Shown: positions 46,212-55,962 of the stretch, piece by piece
How the letters are laid out: every line of letters starts with the position of its first letter
Position numbering within the stretch: position 1 is the stretch's first letter
Source: Candidatus Palauibacter soopunensis
GTDB lineage: Bacteria; Gemmatimonadota; Gemmatimonadetes; Palauibacterales; Palauibacteraceae
Assembly: GCF_947581735.1 (NCBI RefSeq)
Contig: NZ_CANPVT010000007.1
Span: forward strand, 145,068 to 209,067
Direction: 5' to 3'
Length of the DNA: 64,000 nt
Position numbers and translations under genes: made by a program
Notes under the pieces: model-generated
What the model was told of the DNA's origin: nothing
Database searches by the model: none
The model's input: only the letters and a program-made list of their open reading frames with translations

Positions 46212-49200
46212 CGTTGCAGGCTGGCGGCGGCGAGGGCCCGGAGCAGGAGGGCGCGCTCGATCGCCGCGGTCGGGGACGGCGCGCCGTCGAGCGCAGCGGC
46301 GCGGACGCGCAGCGAGGCGATGGTGGCGGTCTCGAACGCTCCGGGCACGGGTCCGCCATCGGGGCTTTCCGCCGCCGCGTCGAGCAGGAACCGCACCAGC
46401 CGGTCGTCGGGGTCGAAGGGACGGCCCTGGCCGAGCGATTCCGGCCACAGCAGCGCCGCTTCCAGGTGGTGGCGAGCGGTTGGCCGGTCCCCGGCCTCCA
46501 GTTCGTCGAGCGCGGCGCCGACGTGCGCGAACTCGTACAGCCGGTGGGCTTCGCCGGAGTTTTCCGAGGGAAGAACGTGGGTGTTCGCGAGCATCCGGAT
46601 CGCCTCGCCGTACTCGCCCGCCTGGATGAGCCCCCGCACGTGGAGGAGGGCGAGGTTGAAGTCGTCCGGGAAGCGTTCCCGTCCCCGGCCGGACGCCTCG
46701 CGCGCCTCCGCCCATCGTCCCGTTTCCTGCAGGTGCCGGACGAGGGAGATGTGGAGGAGGCGGCTCTCGGGATCCATCTCGACCGCACGACGGAAGTCGG
46801 CCCCGGGATCGCCGCCCAGGGCCCCCGTGAGGTGCGCGCGCGCCGCGTAGGCGGGGCCGTAGGCGGGCTCGTCGCCGAGGGCCGCCAGCACGTCGGCCGC
46901 CTCCGCGTCGCGGTCGAGCGCCCACAGGTTCAGGCCCAGCAGGTAGCGCCAACCCCAGTGCGGGTCTTCGCGGGCCGTCCAGCGCAGAACCGGCAGGGTC
47001 TCGGGGCGGAAGGGGAAGGCGAAAGCGGGATCGGCCCCCGCCCGCAGTACTTCGGCGTCGCCGCGCAGGAAGGCGAGCCACGCCGTCGCCACGGGGCCGC
47101 CGCCCACTTCGTCCGCCAGTTCGAGCAGGCGCGCCGCATCGCCGGGCAGCCCGCGGTTCGCGTAGCCCACGGCGAGTTCCAGCAGCGTCTGCCCCGGATA
47201 CTCGCTCCGCATCGACGCGGTGAGGCGCGCCGCTTCGGCTCCGTCCGTCGCCTCGTCCCCGCCGGATCCCTCAGCCCGCGCCGCGAGATACCGCTCGGCC
47301 AGCACAAAGTGGTTCAGCGGGTCGAGTTCGAGCAGCTCCGCCTGCACCCGGGCCGCACGGGTTTCGTCGCCCTCCAGGCGCGCCGCGATGGCCAGCACCT
47401 CGCGGGCCGGAATGCTCACGCGGTCGTGGTCGAGCGCCAGCGCGGCGTGGCGGTGCGTTTCGGCAATGTCCCCGGCCTCCAGCGCCAACTCCGCCAGCCG
47501 AATGCGCGCCGCGGCCCGGTGGGAGACCGACCGGGCCGCCCAACCGAACGAGTCGAGCGCATCGGCCCGGAGCCCGAGGGCCAGATACAGGTTGCCGGCG
47601 AGGAAGTTGGCTTCCGGATCGTAGGTGTCGAGCTCGAGCGCGCGCCGGGCGTGGGCGAGGCCCTCCTCGTAGCGGGCCGACCTCAACGCCAGCGCGCCGA
47701 GACCCAGCAACGCCTCCCGGTTCCAGGGCTCGGCGGCGAGCGCCTGTTCGTACAGCGTCCGCGCGTCGGCATGGCGACGGCCCCGCGCCAACTCCCTCGC
47801 CTCGAACACCAGGCGGTCCGTCTCCGGGAGCGCGTCCCACGCCTCTGAGTTCGTCCCAAACGGCCGGGACACCGAGGGCTCTCCGCCGAACCCGCACACC
47901 CCGGCGAGACCGGTCGCGCCGGGTCCCGAGCAGGCTTCCAGGCGGAGCCGCGGGAGCGAAACGCGCCATGGGCGCGAGGGCGCGACGTCGAACTCGACCA
48001 CTGTTGCATCCAGAGCTTCGAACGCCACGGCCCGCGCGGCGACCTGTTCGCCGGCGGACCACGCCTTCACGGTGTCGACCCCGGACCCGAACGCCTGGAC
48101 CACGACCCGCAGACGGTCGCCCTCCCGTTCGACGTGCATGGCGCCGTGGGGGGAAGCGTCCGTGAGGCCGCCCGTCTCTTCGAGCGGGAACCACGTCTCG
48201 GTCCAGCGGCTGGCCGAAAGGGGGTCGAACGCGCCCTGCGTGATGGGGTTCCGGTCCGCCCCGGGCGAGTACTGCACGTGCAGCCGCCCGGCCTGGAACT
48301 CGACGTACTGCCCGTCCGTGTCCGTGAGCAGATCCTCCCAGACGCCGCCGGCACGGGACAGTGCCCACAGCCACATCTTGCGCCCGGGCATTTCCTCGTG
48401 CGGGGCCCAGTGCCCCCAGCCGTAGTCCTCGTCGTGGTAGTAGCCGCCGAAGAAGTCGTTCAGCGCCCCCACGACGTGGTAGGACTTGTGTCCCCCGAAC
48501 GCGTTGTTGCGGTACAGGGGCAGGAAGCGCCCCTCCTCGTCCTCGGGCCAGGGGCGCACCTGCCCGGAATGCTCCAGGTAGGCGTCGCCGGGCACGAACA
48601 GTTCCAGGTCGTCCCGGGCGAAGGCCGCGGCCGTCATCCAGTTGTAGTACGGCTGCTCCAGCGGGGTCGGGTTGTACCACAGGACGCGCGTCTCGAAGGC
48701 GGCCCGGTCCGCCGGAAGCCGGATCTCGACCCGCCACGGCGTCCGCGCCGGAAGGTCGGTGGCGCCGACGATCGTGCTCACGCTGCCGTCCGCGTTCTCC
48801 CGCACCAGGTAGTCGACCGGCGTGGCGGTGGCCGGCGTGTGCCCGATGACGCCGAAGTTGAACTCGAGGCCGCCCGAGGTCCACGGACCGCGCAGCGCGA
48901 TGTCCCGGAACTTCATCACTTCGTTCCGATAGATGAACTCGTGGCCCGTCTCCTTCACGACGGCCCCCCACACCTTGCCGCCCACCTCGGGAAGGACGAA
49001 AACCTCCACGAGGTCGTTCTCCATCTTCACGACCTTCCACTCCCGGGGTTCCGACGTCGCCGCGTATCCCTCGAACGTGTGGTAGGGGTACAGCCGCCGG
49101 TCGGTGGCGAGCACCGGCACGGGATTTGGATCCGAAAACGGATACGTATCGAGAACCCGCACCTCCTCGGTTATCCGGGCGCGGGACCCCGGAGCGTCGC

Positions 49201-49294
49201 ACGCGGCCACAGTCAAGGCGGCGCAAGGGATGGCCGAGGCCAGCGCGGCGATCCGCCACTGTCGCAACGTCAATCGGAACACGTCACACCTCAC
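46208..49294 (-). CDS. DUF5107-TPR lipoprotein
   Basis: 1,028 residues. Lipobox-like VAAC near residue 32 after a hydrophobic run. Residues about 75-390 match DUF5107, a galactose-mutarotase-like beta-sandwich (EVFVLPEVGGKVWGAVVKET, LEFNFGVIGHTPATATPV). From about 500 to the end are tetratricopeptide-like helical repeats. DUF5107 proteins are associated with glycan utilisation loci; catalytic activity is unproven. It is the last gene of the sugar operon, its GTG start overlapping the kinase-fusion stop as GTGA. Could bind or process the oligosaccharide at the cell surface or periplasm (inference). Confidence 0.85.
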   Translation of the reverse strand: MRCDVFRLTLRQWRIAALASAIPCAALTVAACDAPGSRARITEEVRVLDTYPFSDPNPVPVLATDRRLYPYHTFEGYAATSEPREWKVVKMENDLVEVFVLPEVGGKVWGAVVKETGHEFIYRNEVMKFRDIALRGPWTSGGLEFNFGVIGHTPATATPVDYLVRENADGSVSTIVGATDLPARTPWRVEIRLPADRAAFETRVLWYNPTPLEQPYYNWMTAAAFARDDLELFVPGDAYLEHSGQVRPWPEDEEGRFLPLYRNNAFGGHKSYHVVGALNDFFGGYYHDEDYGWGHWAPHEEMPGRKMWLWALSRAGGVWEDLLTDTDGQYVEFQAGRLHVQYSPGADRNPITQGAFDPLSASRWTETWFPLEETGGLTDASPHGAMHVEREGDRLRVVVQAFGSGVDTVKAWSAGEQVAARAVAFEALDATVVEFDVAPSRPWRVSLPRLRLEACSGPGATGLAGVCGFGGEPSVSRPFGTNSEAWDALPETDRLVFEARELARGRRHADARTLYEQALAAEPWNREALLGLGALALRSARYEEGLAHARRALELDTYDPEANFLAGNLYLALGLRADALDSFGWAARSVSHRAAARIRLAELALEAGDIAETHRHAALALDHDRVSIPAREVLAIAARLEGDETRAARVQAELLELDPLNHFVLAERYLAARAEGSGGDEATDGAEAARLTASMRSEYPGQTLLELAVGYANRGLPGDAARLLELADEVGGGPVATAWLAFLRGDAEVLRAGADPAFAFPFRPETLPVLRWTAREDPHWGWRYLLGLNLWALDRDAEAADVLAALGDEPAYGPAYAARAHLTGALGGDPGADFRRAVEMDPESRLLHISLVRHLQETGRWAEAREASGRGRERFPDDFNLALLHVRGLIQAGEYGEAIRMLANTHVLPSENSGEAHRLYEFAHVGAALDELEAGDRPTARHHLEAALLWPESLGQGRPFDPDDRLVRFLLDAAAESPDGGPVPGAFETATIASLRVRAAALDGAPSPTAAIERALLLRALAAASLQR

Positions 49295-51462
49295 TTGCTT
49301 GTTACGGTGGCGCCGTTGGAGGCGTCGGCGACGAAGAGGGCGCGGCGGCCGACCCCTCCGCGGGGGGTGTAGAAGCGATCGATCAGGGCCTCGATTACGC
49401 CCTTCGCCTCGTCCGCGCGGCAGAGCGCGACCGCGGAGCCGCCGAATCCCGCGCCCGTGAGCCGCGCCCCGGCCGCGCCCGCGTCGAGGGCTACGGCCAC
49501 GATCTCGTCCAGCGCCTGCGTGCTCACGCCGAAGTCATCGCGCAGGCTGGCGTGCGAGGCGTTCATCAGCCGGCCGAAGGCGGCCATGTCCTCGCCGCGA
49601 AGCGCCCGCTCGGCCTCGATCACTCGGCGGCCCTCCGCGGCCACATGACGAAAGCGCCTCCACAACGTGAGCGGCAGCGCCTTCCGCGCCTCCGCCAGGA
49701 TGGTGTCGAACTCGGCCCGGTCGGCTTCCACCACCTCCAGCCAGGAGGTCCGGCCCACCCGTTCGAGGGCCTCCGCGCACTGGGCGCGCCGCTCGTTGTA
49801 GAGCTCGCGGACCGCGCCCGCCTTCTCCGCGCGCGTCAATGACGAGGCGACGACCCACCGCCATCCCTCCGGTACCGGCACCGGCGTCACGCGCAGCGGC
49901 CCGAAGTCGATCCGCAACGCGTGCCCTTCCTTGCCGCAGAGCGACGCCGCCTGGTCCATCCCGCCGCCCTGCACGCCGACATGACGCTCGGCCCGGGCGA
50001 GGAGCGCCGCCAGTTCCAGCGCCTCCACCTGCGCTTCGTTCGCGTGCAGCAGGGCCAGCGCGGACGCGACCACCAGGGCGGAGGAGGACGACAGCCCCTC
50101 CGCCACCGGGACGGTGCCCGTGACCGTTCCCCGGATGCCTCGCCTCAGTTCCACGCCGTGGTCCAGCAATCCCCTGGCCGCGGCCCGCACGTAGTTCGAC
50201 CAGTGTCCCGGGGGCGCGGATTCGGTGGCGCGGTCCAGCCGAAAGGCGAACGAGCCGTGGGCGGAATCGCCCTCGAGTTCGACCGTCGCGTGCGCCAGCG
50301 CTTCGAAGTCCAGCTGGACGTGCCGGTCGAGAGCCATCGGCAGCACCGGCAGGCCGTTGTAGTCGATGTGCTCGCCGATGAGGTTGATGCGCCCCGGAGC
50401 GGTCGCGACCCCACCGGGCAGCGCCTGCGGTGGACCGAAGAGTGACGCCTGCGCCGAGCGGACCGGCTCCGCGTGAACGTGCGGCGTCCAGAGGTCGACC
50501 GGGTACGCGCCCGCCTCCGTGAGTTGCCGGAGCGAAACGGCGACGCCCTCGTGGTCTCCGGGAAAGGTGACGCCCTTCCATCCCTTGCCCGTGGGCACCA
50601 GGCCGCAACGCGTCCGTTCGGCGACCACCAGGTTGCTCACGGCTTCCGACAGATAGAACTCGTCATCGATCCCGGGCGAGGCCGCGAGGAAACTCCGGAA
50701 GCGCCGCGACAGCAACGGCAGGATGTCGGGGAAGAAGCCCCACAGGCCCATGCACGCCTGGCTGTCCGCGCCCACGCGGATCGCCGCGCCGGAGGGCGTG
50801 CACCCGACGACGTCGGGCCGGACCGCGGAGGAATCGGCGCCTTCGCCCGTCCGCTGCGTGGCGCCGTCGAGGCGCAGGTCGAGGCCCTCGGTCATGCGGA
50901 GCAGCGTGCCGTCGGGCCCCTCTTCGCACAGGCCGCGCGACACGCCGCCGAAGGCGGACAGGGTGTCGGCCAGGGAGTAGGTCACCGCGAAGGCGCGGAT
51001 GCCCGGAGGAGGCGCCGCGAGCGCGTGCGCCAGGCGCTCGTACGCGACGCGTCCGTAGAAGTCGTCCGCGTTGCAGACGGCGAACGCGCCCCGGGGGCGC
51101 AGGGCGGTCGCCGCGGCCAGCACGGCGAATCCCGTGCCCCAGGGCCGGACGCGCCCGGCCGGGGCGAGTGGGACGAGGTCGGGGTGGACGAGACGCTGGC
51201 AGGCGAGGGAGAGAGAGATCCCCGCCGCCCGCATCGGACCCAGGCGCGCCTCGAACTCGTCGCGCTGACTCTCCCGCACGACGAGAACGAAATGCCCGAA
51301 GCCCGCGCGCAAGGCGTCGTACACGGCGTATTCGAGCAGCGACCCGCCGCCCGGCCCCACCGGTTCGAGCTGCTTGGCGCGACCGAACCGGGTGGATTGC
51401 CCGGCGGCGAGGATCACCAGCGTCGGCCGCTCCGGCCGGTCGTCCGACTCCACGTGCCTCAT
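49291..51462 (-). CDS. bifunctional sugar nucleotidyltransferase-galactokinase fusion
   Basis: 723 residues. N-terminal domain (1-330): nucleotidyltransferase fold, VILAAGQSTRFGRAKQLEPV with the invariant GxxTRFG and Lys, and CNADDFYGRVAYERL with the metal-binding Asp. C-terminal domain (345-723): GHMP galactokinase family, GRINLIGEHIDYNG, GLSSSSALVVASAL at 456-468, GGGMDQAAS with catalytic Asp503, and LTGAGFGGSAVAL. Both active sites look intact. The order, pyrophosphorylase first and GHMP kinase second, is that of Bacteroides FKP. I infer ATP-dependent 1-phosphorylation of an imported monosaccharide (galactose or relative) followed by NDP transfer on the same chain. It lies after the second glycosidase by 10 nt and overlaps the DUF5107 gene by 4 nt. 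Confidence 0.88.
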   Translation of the reverse strand: MRHVESDDRPERPTLVILAAGQSTRFGRAKQLEPVGPGGGSLLEYAVYDALRAGFGHFVLVVRESQRDEFEARLGPMRAAGISLSLACQRLVHPDLVPLAPAGRVRPWGTGFAVLAAATALRPRGAFAVCNADDFYGRVAYERLAHALAAPPPGIRAFAVTYSLADTLSAFGGVSRGLCEEGPDGTLLRMTEGLDLRLDGATQRTGEGADSSAVRPDVVGCTPSGAAIRVGADSQACMGLWGFFPDILPLLSRRFRSFLAASPGIDDEFYLSEAVSNLVVAERTRCGLVPTGKGWKGVTFPGDHEGVAVSLRQLTEAGAYPVDLWTPHVHAEPVRSAQASLFGPPQALPGGVATAPGRINLIGEHIDYNGLPVLPMALDRHVQLDFEALAHATVELEGDSAHGSFAFRLDRATESAPPGHWSNYVRAAARGLLDHGVELRRGIRGTVTGTVPVAEGLSSSSALVVASALALLHANEAQVEALELAALLARAERHVGVQGGGMDQAASLCGKEGHALRIDFGPLRVTPVPVPEGWRWVVASSLTRAEKAGAVRELYNERRAQCAEALERVGRTSWLEVVEADRAEFDTILAEARKALPLTLWRRFRHVAAEGRRVIEAERALRGEDMAAFGRLMNASHASLRDDFGVSTQALDEIVAVALDAGAAGARLTGAGFGGSAVALCRADEAKGVIEALIDRFYTPRGGVGRRALFVADASNGATVTSK

Positions 51463-51472
51463 CGCGACAACT

Positions 51473-53350
51473 CTACCGTCCGCGCCATGGACAGGCGTCG
51501 ACGGACTCCTCGATCGCGCCCAGCGCGAACAGCGGTCCCCAACTCTGGAACCGGTGTCCTCGCCCCCGGCCAGTGCACGCGTCGAAGTTCTCGCGGCAGA
51601 ACCCCGTGCGCCGGAGGTCGGCCAGGAACATGTGCGCCCCCTTCCATGCCAGTTCGCTTGCGAGTTCGTCGAACCCGTACCGTCGCAGTCCCTGCAGCAC
51701 GAGGTAATTCATGGGCGGCCAGATGGAGCCGCGCCAGTACTGCTGGTCCTCGAACGCGGGGTCGTCGCGCGAGATCGTGGGCAGCATCCACTCGCCCCGG
51801 AAGCGGGCGGGGTCGCGCAGCGCCGGGACCATGCGCCGCGCCCGCCCCGCCGACGGAACGCCGGCGATGAGGGGAAGGAAGTTCGACGCCGCCACGCGAG
51901 GGGAGTGACCTCCGGGGAGTTCGTCCAGGTAGAGCCCGGCGGCTTCGGACCACAGCACCCGGTTCATCGTCGCCACGAGCCGGCGACGCTCCGCATCCAG
52001 CCGATCCGCTTCCGGCTCGTCGCCCAGGATGCGGGCGATCCGCGCCAGGCACTCGAGGTCCAGGGCGCGGTAGCTGCACAGATCGACGGCGGACATGGCG
52101 AGGACTTCCCGTTCCGGATCCCACTCCGCCTCCTCCCACAGCGGCAGGTCGTCCTGCCCCGATTCCCACGCCGCCCGCTGGTGGCCGTCCGCAGCCACTT
52201 CCCACTCCGGGAGCTGAGCCCGCTCCGGCACCAGCGCCGTGTCCGAGCCCCACGCGAACAGACCCGGCGTGAGGCCTTCCCGGCGCGGGCGTCCGCCCTT
52301 GTCCGCCACCCACCAGTGGTTCCATGCGCGGAGCCCCGGCCAGGCCGCCGCCAGCGCGTCCGTATCGGGGCAGGCAAGGAACAGCTTCAGCGCCGCGAAC
52401 GACCCGATCGGGGGCTGCGAGCGATCGGGCGTGCCGCCCAGCCGGCTTCGCCAGTTGGGCACGTTCCCGTTCGGATAGCGCGACTCGAGCCCGGCCAGGA
52501 GAACGTCCCACGCCAAGCGCCCCGACGCGGTGGCGAGCGCCAGCGCGTTGAAGAAGGAATCCCACCCGAACACCGTCCAGTCGTCGGGCCCCGGGCCCTC
52601 CTCCGGTGCGTCGTTGTCCCGCGCGTCCTTTTCCCGTCCGCTGTCCCCCGGCTTCGGAAAGATCCAGCGGCGCCCGGCCGGCGCATACAGCCGCCCGGTT
52701 TCCGGCTGGAGAAGAATGTTCCACATCAGGTGATCCGCGACGGCTTCGACCAGTCCTTCCCCCGCCCCCGACCCCCGGGGTCGGCGGCGGTCCCAGTCGC
52801 GGTGCGCGTCGTCGATCCAGCGGTCCAGCCCGGGTAGAAGGCGCTGGGCCCGGGCCAGAGCCGTCGCGGATCCGGCCGGCGCCCCTTTCGACTCCCAGGC
52901 GACCACCGTGGCGACGCGGTCTCCGGCCCGAGGCGCGAAGGCGGCGGCCATCTCCAAGCCTCCCGGCGCGGCCCGCCAGCCGTCGGACGCTTCCTCCCAC
53001 GTCGTCTTCCACCCCCACGGACGATCCCCCACCAGCTCCACCCGGCCCGGCGCCCGCGCCACGGCCCGCAGCGCCACGGCATCCTCGCGGCGCGACCACT
53101 CCAGGATGAGCGTGCCCTCCGCGGGGCGGGAGTCGGGCGATGGCTCGGCGGCGAGATCGAACTCCATGCGCGCGTAGCTGCCGTCCGGCGCGTGGGGACC
53201 GACCCGGGAGACCATCCAGTACCAGTCCTCCAACTCCCGCCGGTCACCGCTCGGGGTAGTGAAGACGAGCCGGAGCCCGATCCCGTCGCCGGGCCCGGCC
53301 GCGAACACAAGCCCCGCCCACCGCCGCGCCTCCAGCGCCCCCACCCGCAT
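51473..53350 (-). CDS. (alpha/alpha)6 glycosidase, GH63/trehalase-like, cytoplasmic
   Basis: 625 residues from ATG 53350 (GTG 53353 also possible). N-terminal beta-sandwich about 1-185, then a toroid domain with FGWDSFFNALALATASGRLA, NWRSRLGG and QYWRGSIWPPMNYLVLQGLR, which is GH63/GH37 clan G character. No signal peptide, so it should act on imported oligosaccharide. Probably an alpha-glucosidase, trehalase-like or mannosylglycerate-hydrolase-like enzyme; the specificity cannot be fixed. Sits between malG and the kinase fusion within the sugar operon. Confidence 0.85.
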   Translation of the reverse strand: MRVGALEARRWAGLVFAAGPGDGIGLRLVFTTPSGDRRELEDWYWMVSRVGPHAPDGSYARMEFDLAAEPSPDSRPAEGTLILEWSRREDAVALRAVARAPGRVELVGDRPWGWKTTWEEASDGWRAAPGGLEMAAAFAPRAGDRVATVVAWESKGAPAGSATALARAQRLLPGLDRWIDDAHRDWDRRRPRGSGAGEGLVEAVADHLMWNILLQPETGRLYAPAGRRWIFPKPGDSGREKDARDNDAPEEGPGPDDWTVFGWDSFFNALALATASGRLAWDVLLAGLESRYPNGNVPNWRSRLGGTPDRSQPPIGSFAALKLFLACPDTDALAAAWPGLRAWNHWWVADKGGRPRREGLTPGLFAWGSDTALVPERAQLPEWEVAADGHQRAAWESGQDDLPLWEEAEWDPEREVLAMSAVDLCSYRALDLECLARIARILGDEPEADRLDAERRRLVATMNRVLWSEAAGLYLDELPGGHSPRVAASNFLPLIAGVPSAGRARRMVPALRDPARFRGEWMLPTISRDDPAFEDQQYWRGSIWPPMNYLVLQGLRRYGFDELASELAWKGAHMFLADLRRTGFCRENFDACTGRGRGHRFQSWGPLFALGAIEESVDACPWRGR

Positions 53351-53354
53351 CACG

Positions 53355-54176
53355 CTAGCGGATTCCTTCGAGTTGGATTCCGCGTACGAAGTATCTCTGG
53401 GTGAAGAGGAAAAGGAGGGCGATGGGCAGCACGGCGGCGACGCCGGCCGCCATCTGGTAGGGCCAGTGGATCTCGTACGTCGAATGGAAGGCGGCGATCC
53501 CCACCTCGACGACCCGCATCTCCATGGAGCGCGTCACGAGGAGGGGCCACAGCAGGTTCTTCCACGCATCGACGAACGCGAACAGCGCGAGCGTCGCCAC
53601 GGCGGGCTTCGCGAGCGGCAGGGCGACGCTCCAGAAGATGCGCACGCGCCCGGCCCCGTCCACGCGCGCGGCGTCCTCCAGTTCGCGCGGCACCGTCCGA
53701 AAATACTGCCGCATGAGAAATATGCCCCACACCGAGACGAGTTCCGTGGAGATGAGTCCCTGGTAGGTGTCGATCCAGCCGAGGGCCTCGATCATGAGGA
53801 AGCGGGGGATGAGGACGACGACCGCGGGCACCATCATCGTCGACAGAAAGAGCATGAAGAGCCCGTCCCGTCCCGGAAAGTCGAGGCGGGCGAAGGCGTA
53901 CCCGGCGGTGGCCGAGGTCGCGACCTGTCCCGCCGCGACGGCGGTCGCGAACACGAGAGAGTTCAGGAAGTAGCGCCCGAAGGGCTGGACCGTCAGCGCC
54001 TCCGGGTAGTTGGACCACCGCGGCGTCCGCGGCAGGAGGCCTCCTCCGGCGAACACCTCGAGCTGTCCCATGAGGCTCGTGAGCGCCATCCACGCGAAGG
54101 GCGCGGCCATGACGAGGCAGGCCGCGGCGAGCAGGAGTCCGCGCGCCCTCCGGGGCGCCATCGCGCGGTCAGCCAT
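53355..54176 (-). CDS. carbohydrate ABC transporter permease, MalG-like
   Basis: 273 residues from ATG 54176 (an in-frame start at 54191 is less likely), six membrane segments. EAA loop: ELEDAARVDGAGRVRIFWSV. Overlaps the MalF-like stop by 8 nt. With the MalF-like subunit it forms the membrane channel energised by the MalK-like ATPase at 57254-58399. Confidence 0.93.
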   Translation of the reverse strand: MADRAMAPRRARGLLLAAACLVMAAPFAWMALTSLMGQLEVFAGGGLLPRTPRWSNYPEALTVQPFGRYFLNSLVFATAVAAGQVATSATAGYAFARLDFPGRDGLFMLFLSTMMVPAVVVLIPRFLMIEALGWIDTYQGLISTELVSVWGIFLMRQYFRTVPRELEDAARVDGAGRVRIFWSVALPLAKPAVATLALFAFVDAWKNLLWPLLVTRSMEMRVVEVGIAAFHSTYEIHWPYQMAAGVAAVLPIALLFLFTQRYFVRGIQLEGIR

Positions 54177-55962
54177 GGGCCCGCCGCGCATCGAGGAAGC
54201 GGAAGTGCAGCCACGTGGCGGCGAACACGACCGCGAACAGCATCCAGCTCATCGCCGCCGCGTTGCCGAACTGCAGGAACTCCCACGCCTCCCGGTAGAT
54301 GTGATAGACGGCGACGTCGGTGGCGCCCAGCGGGCCGCCCTCGGTCATCACGTAGACGAGACCGAACACCTGGAAGGACCCGATGACGGACGTGACGAGC
54401 ACGAAGAACAGGGTGTGGCGCAGGCCGGGCAGCGTGACGTGACGGAAGCGCTGCCACGGCCCCGCGCCATCGACCCGGGCCGCGTCGTACCAGTCGCGCG
54501 GGATCGCGGCGAGGCCCGCCTGGAACACGACCATCTGGTAACCGACGACCATCCAGATGCCGATCATCATCAGGCTGATGAGCGCAACGTCGGGCGACGT
54601 GAGCCACGGGACGGATTCGAACCCGGCGCGCTCCAGGCCCCGGTTCAGCAGCCCGTACCGGTCGCTCAGCAGCCACTTCCACACCACCGCGATCGCTGCC
54701 ACGCTCGTGATGCCGGGCAGGAAGAGGGCGAGCCGGGCCCAGCGCATGGCGCGGCGCGACCCCCGGGTGAGGAGCGCGAGGGCGAGGGCGACGGCCATCG
54801 CGGCGGGCACGTGCAGCGTGAACAGCGCCGTGTTCCCGATCGCCGACCACCACTCGCCGTCGGTGAGCAGCGCCGCGTAGTTGTCGAGTCCGAGGAAGAG
54901 CGGCGCGGGGTCGATGAGGCGCCATTCGTGCAGCGAGATCCACAGTGAGAAGACGAGCGGCCCGAGGGTGAAGGCGAGGATGAGGGCCGCCGCGGGCGCG
55001 AGGAGGCCCCACGCCGCGAGCGTTCGGCGCAGGGCGCGGGGACGGGCCGCGAGTTGCGCGAGGTGGAGGACGAGCGCGACCAGCAGCGCTGCGAGCCCGC
55101 CCGCGGCGGCCAGCGCGAGGGCGGGCGAGGCGGTGCGCTCGTATCCGAGGAAGGCGAGGTGGACGTCGGCGGCGCGGGCGACGTGCCAGGTGGCGCCGTC
55201 CGCCTCCACCGTGTACGGCGTCCCCGCCGGCGCGCCGGCGGGCTGCCCGGCCCGGTCGGGGGAGGCGGCGATGGCCGCCGCGACATCGGCCGGCATCGTC
55301 CACGGCGGGTCCGCGGACTCCAGCGCGCGATCCTCGGTCCAGGGGAGGTGGGCGAGGCGGGCGGCGCCCGCCGGATCGGCGCCGCCCGCCAGGGCTCGCT
55401 CGACGGCGCGCGCGCCCTGGGCCACCGTGGCCGCGCTCAGTGATCGGAGTTCGCGGTCCGCCCACCGTCCGGCGAGGGCCGCCGACAGGGCGACGCAGCC
55501 GATGGCGAGGAGCGCGATGCCCCACGGGTAACGGAAGCGCCCCGGTGCGCGCCGCCGGCGCGCGGCCCAGCCCGCGACGAGCCCCGCGCCCGCCAGCGCG
55601 ATGGCGAAGGCGCCGCCGGGGAGGGCGTCCAGGAGGCCGTCTGCGCGGCGCGGCGCGACCGCGATCCAGGCGGCGGGGTCGAGCGCCCCGGCCTCATAGG
55701 CGTATGCCCCCGCCCCGTCGCCGCCGGCATCCGCGCCGAGGATCGTCGCGCGCTCACCGAGCAGTCCGGCGACGGCCCGCGCGCCGCCCTGCGCGCCGCC
55801 CGCCTCCTCCCACAGGGCGGCGGCCATGCGCGCCTCGGCTTCCGCCGACGCCGCGCGCACGCTCTGCACCCGGCCGGCGGCGATGGCCACCACCAGCGCC
55901 ACGCCGGCCGCCAGGACGACGGCGGCGAGGGCCGCGAAGGCCGGCTGCCGCGCGCCCCTCAC
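54169..55962 (-). CDS. MalF-like ABC permease with large N-terminal extension
   Basis: 597 residues from GTG 55962 (GTGA overlap with the binding protein). The canonical permease begins near residue 310 (LRRTLAAWGLLAPAAALILA) and carries the EAA loop PRDWYDAARVDGAGPWQRF. The first 300 residues add four membrane segments (about 8-30, 117-134, 147-165 and 280-302) and two Ala-rich extracytoplasmic stretches (about 31-116 and 166-279) not usual in UgpA-type permeases of about 300 residues. E. coli MalF also has extra N-terminal helices and a periplasmic loop but no such double segment. The extension could be a ligand-sensing or binding-protein docking domain (inference). Longer in-frame readings upstream run antisense-like through the binding-protein gene and are rejected. 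Confidence 0.88.
   Translation of the reverse strand: MRGARQPAFAALAAVVLAAGVALVVAIAAGRVQSVRAASAEAEARMAAALWEEAGGAQGGARAVAGLLGERATILGADAGGDGAGAYAYEAGALDPAAWIAVAPRRADGLLDALPGGAFAIALAGAGLVAGWAARRRRAPGRFRYPWGIALLAIGCVALSAALAGRWADRELRSLSAATVAQGARAVERALAGGADPAGAARLAHLPWTEDRALESADPPWTMPADVAAAIAASPDRAGQPAGAPAGTPYTVEADGATWHVARAADVHLAFLGYERTASPALALAAAGGLAALLVALVLHLAQLAARPRALRRTLAAWGLLAPAAALILAFTLGPLVFSLWISLHEWRLIDPAPLFLGLDNYAALLTDGEWWSAIGNTALFTLHVPAAMAVALALALLTRGSRRAMRWARLALFLPGITSVAAIAVVWKWLLSDRYGLLNRGLERAGFESVPWLTSPDVALISLMMIGIWMVVGYQMVVFQAGLAAIPRDWYDAARVDGAGPWQRFRHVTLPGLRHTLFFVLVTSVIGSFQVFGLVYVMTEGGPLGATDVAVYHIYREAWEFLQFGNAAAMSWMLFAVVFAATWLHFRFLDARRAHG

Noticed and set aside
44760-47081. Minus-strand frame of 773 codons across the MFS gene
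   Set aside because: It crosses two strongly supported genes, is low-complexity Arg/Pro/Gly-rich and contains no motif.
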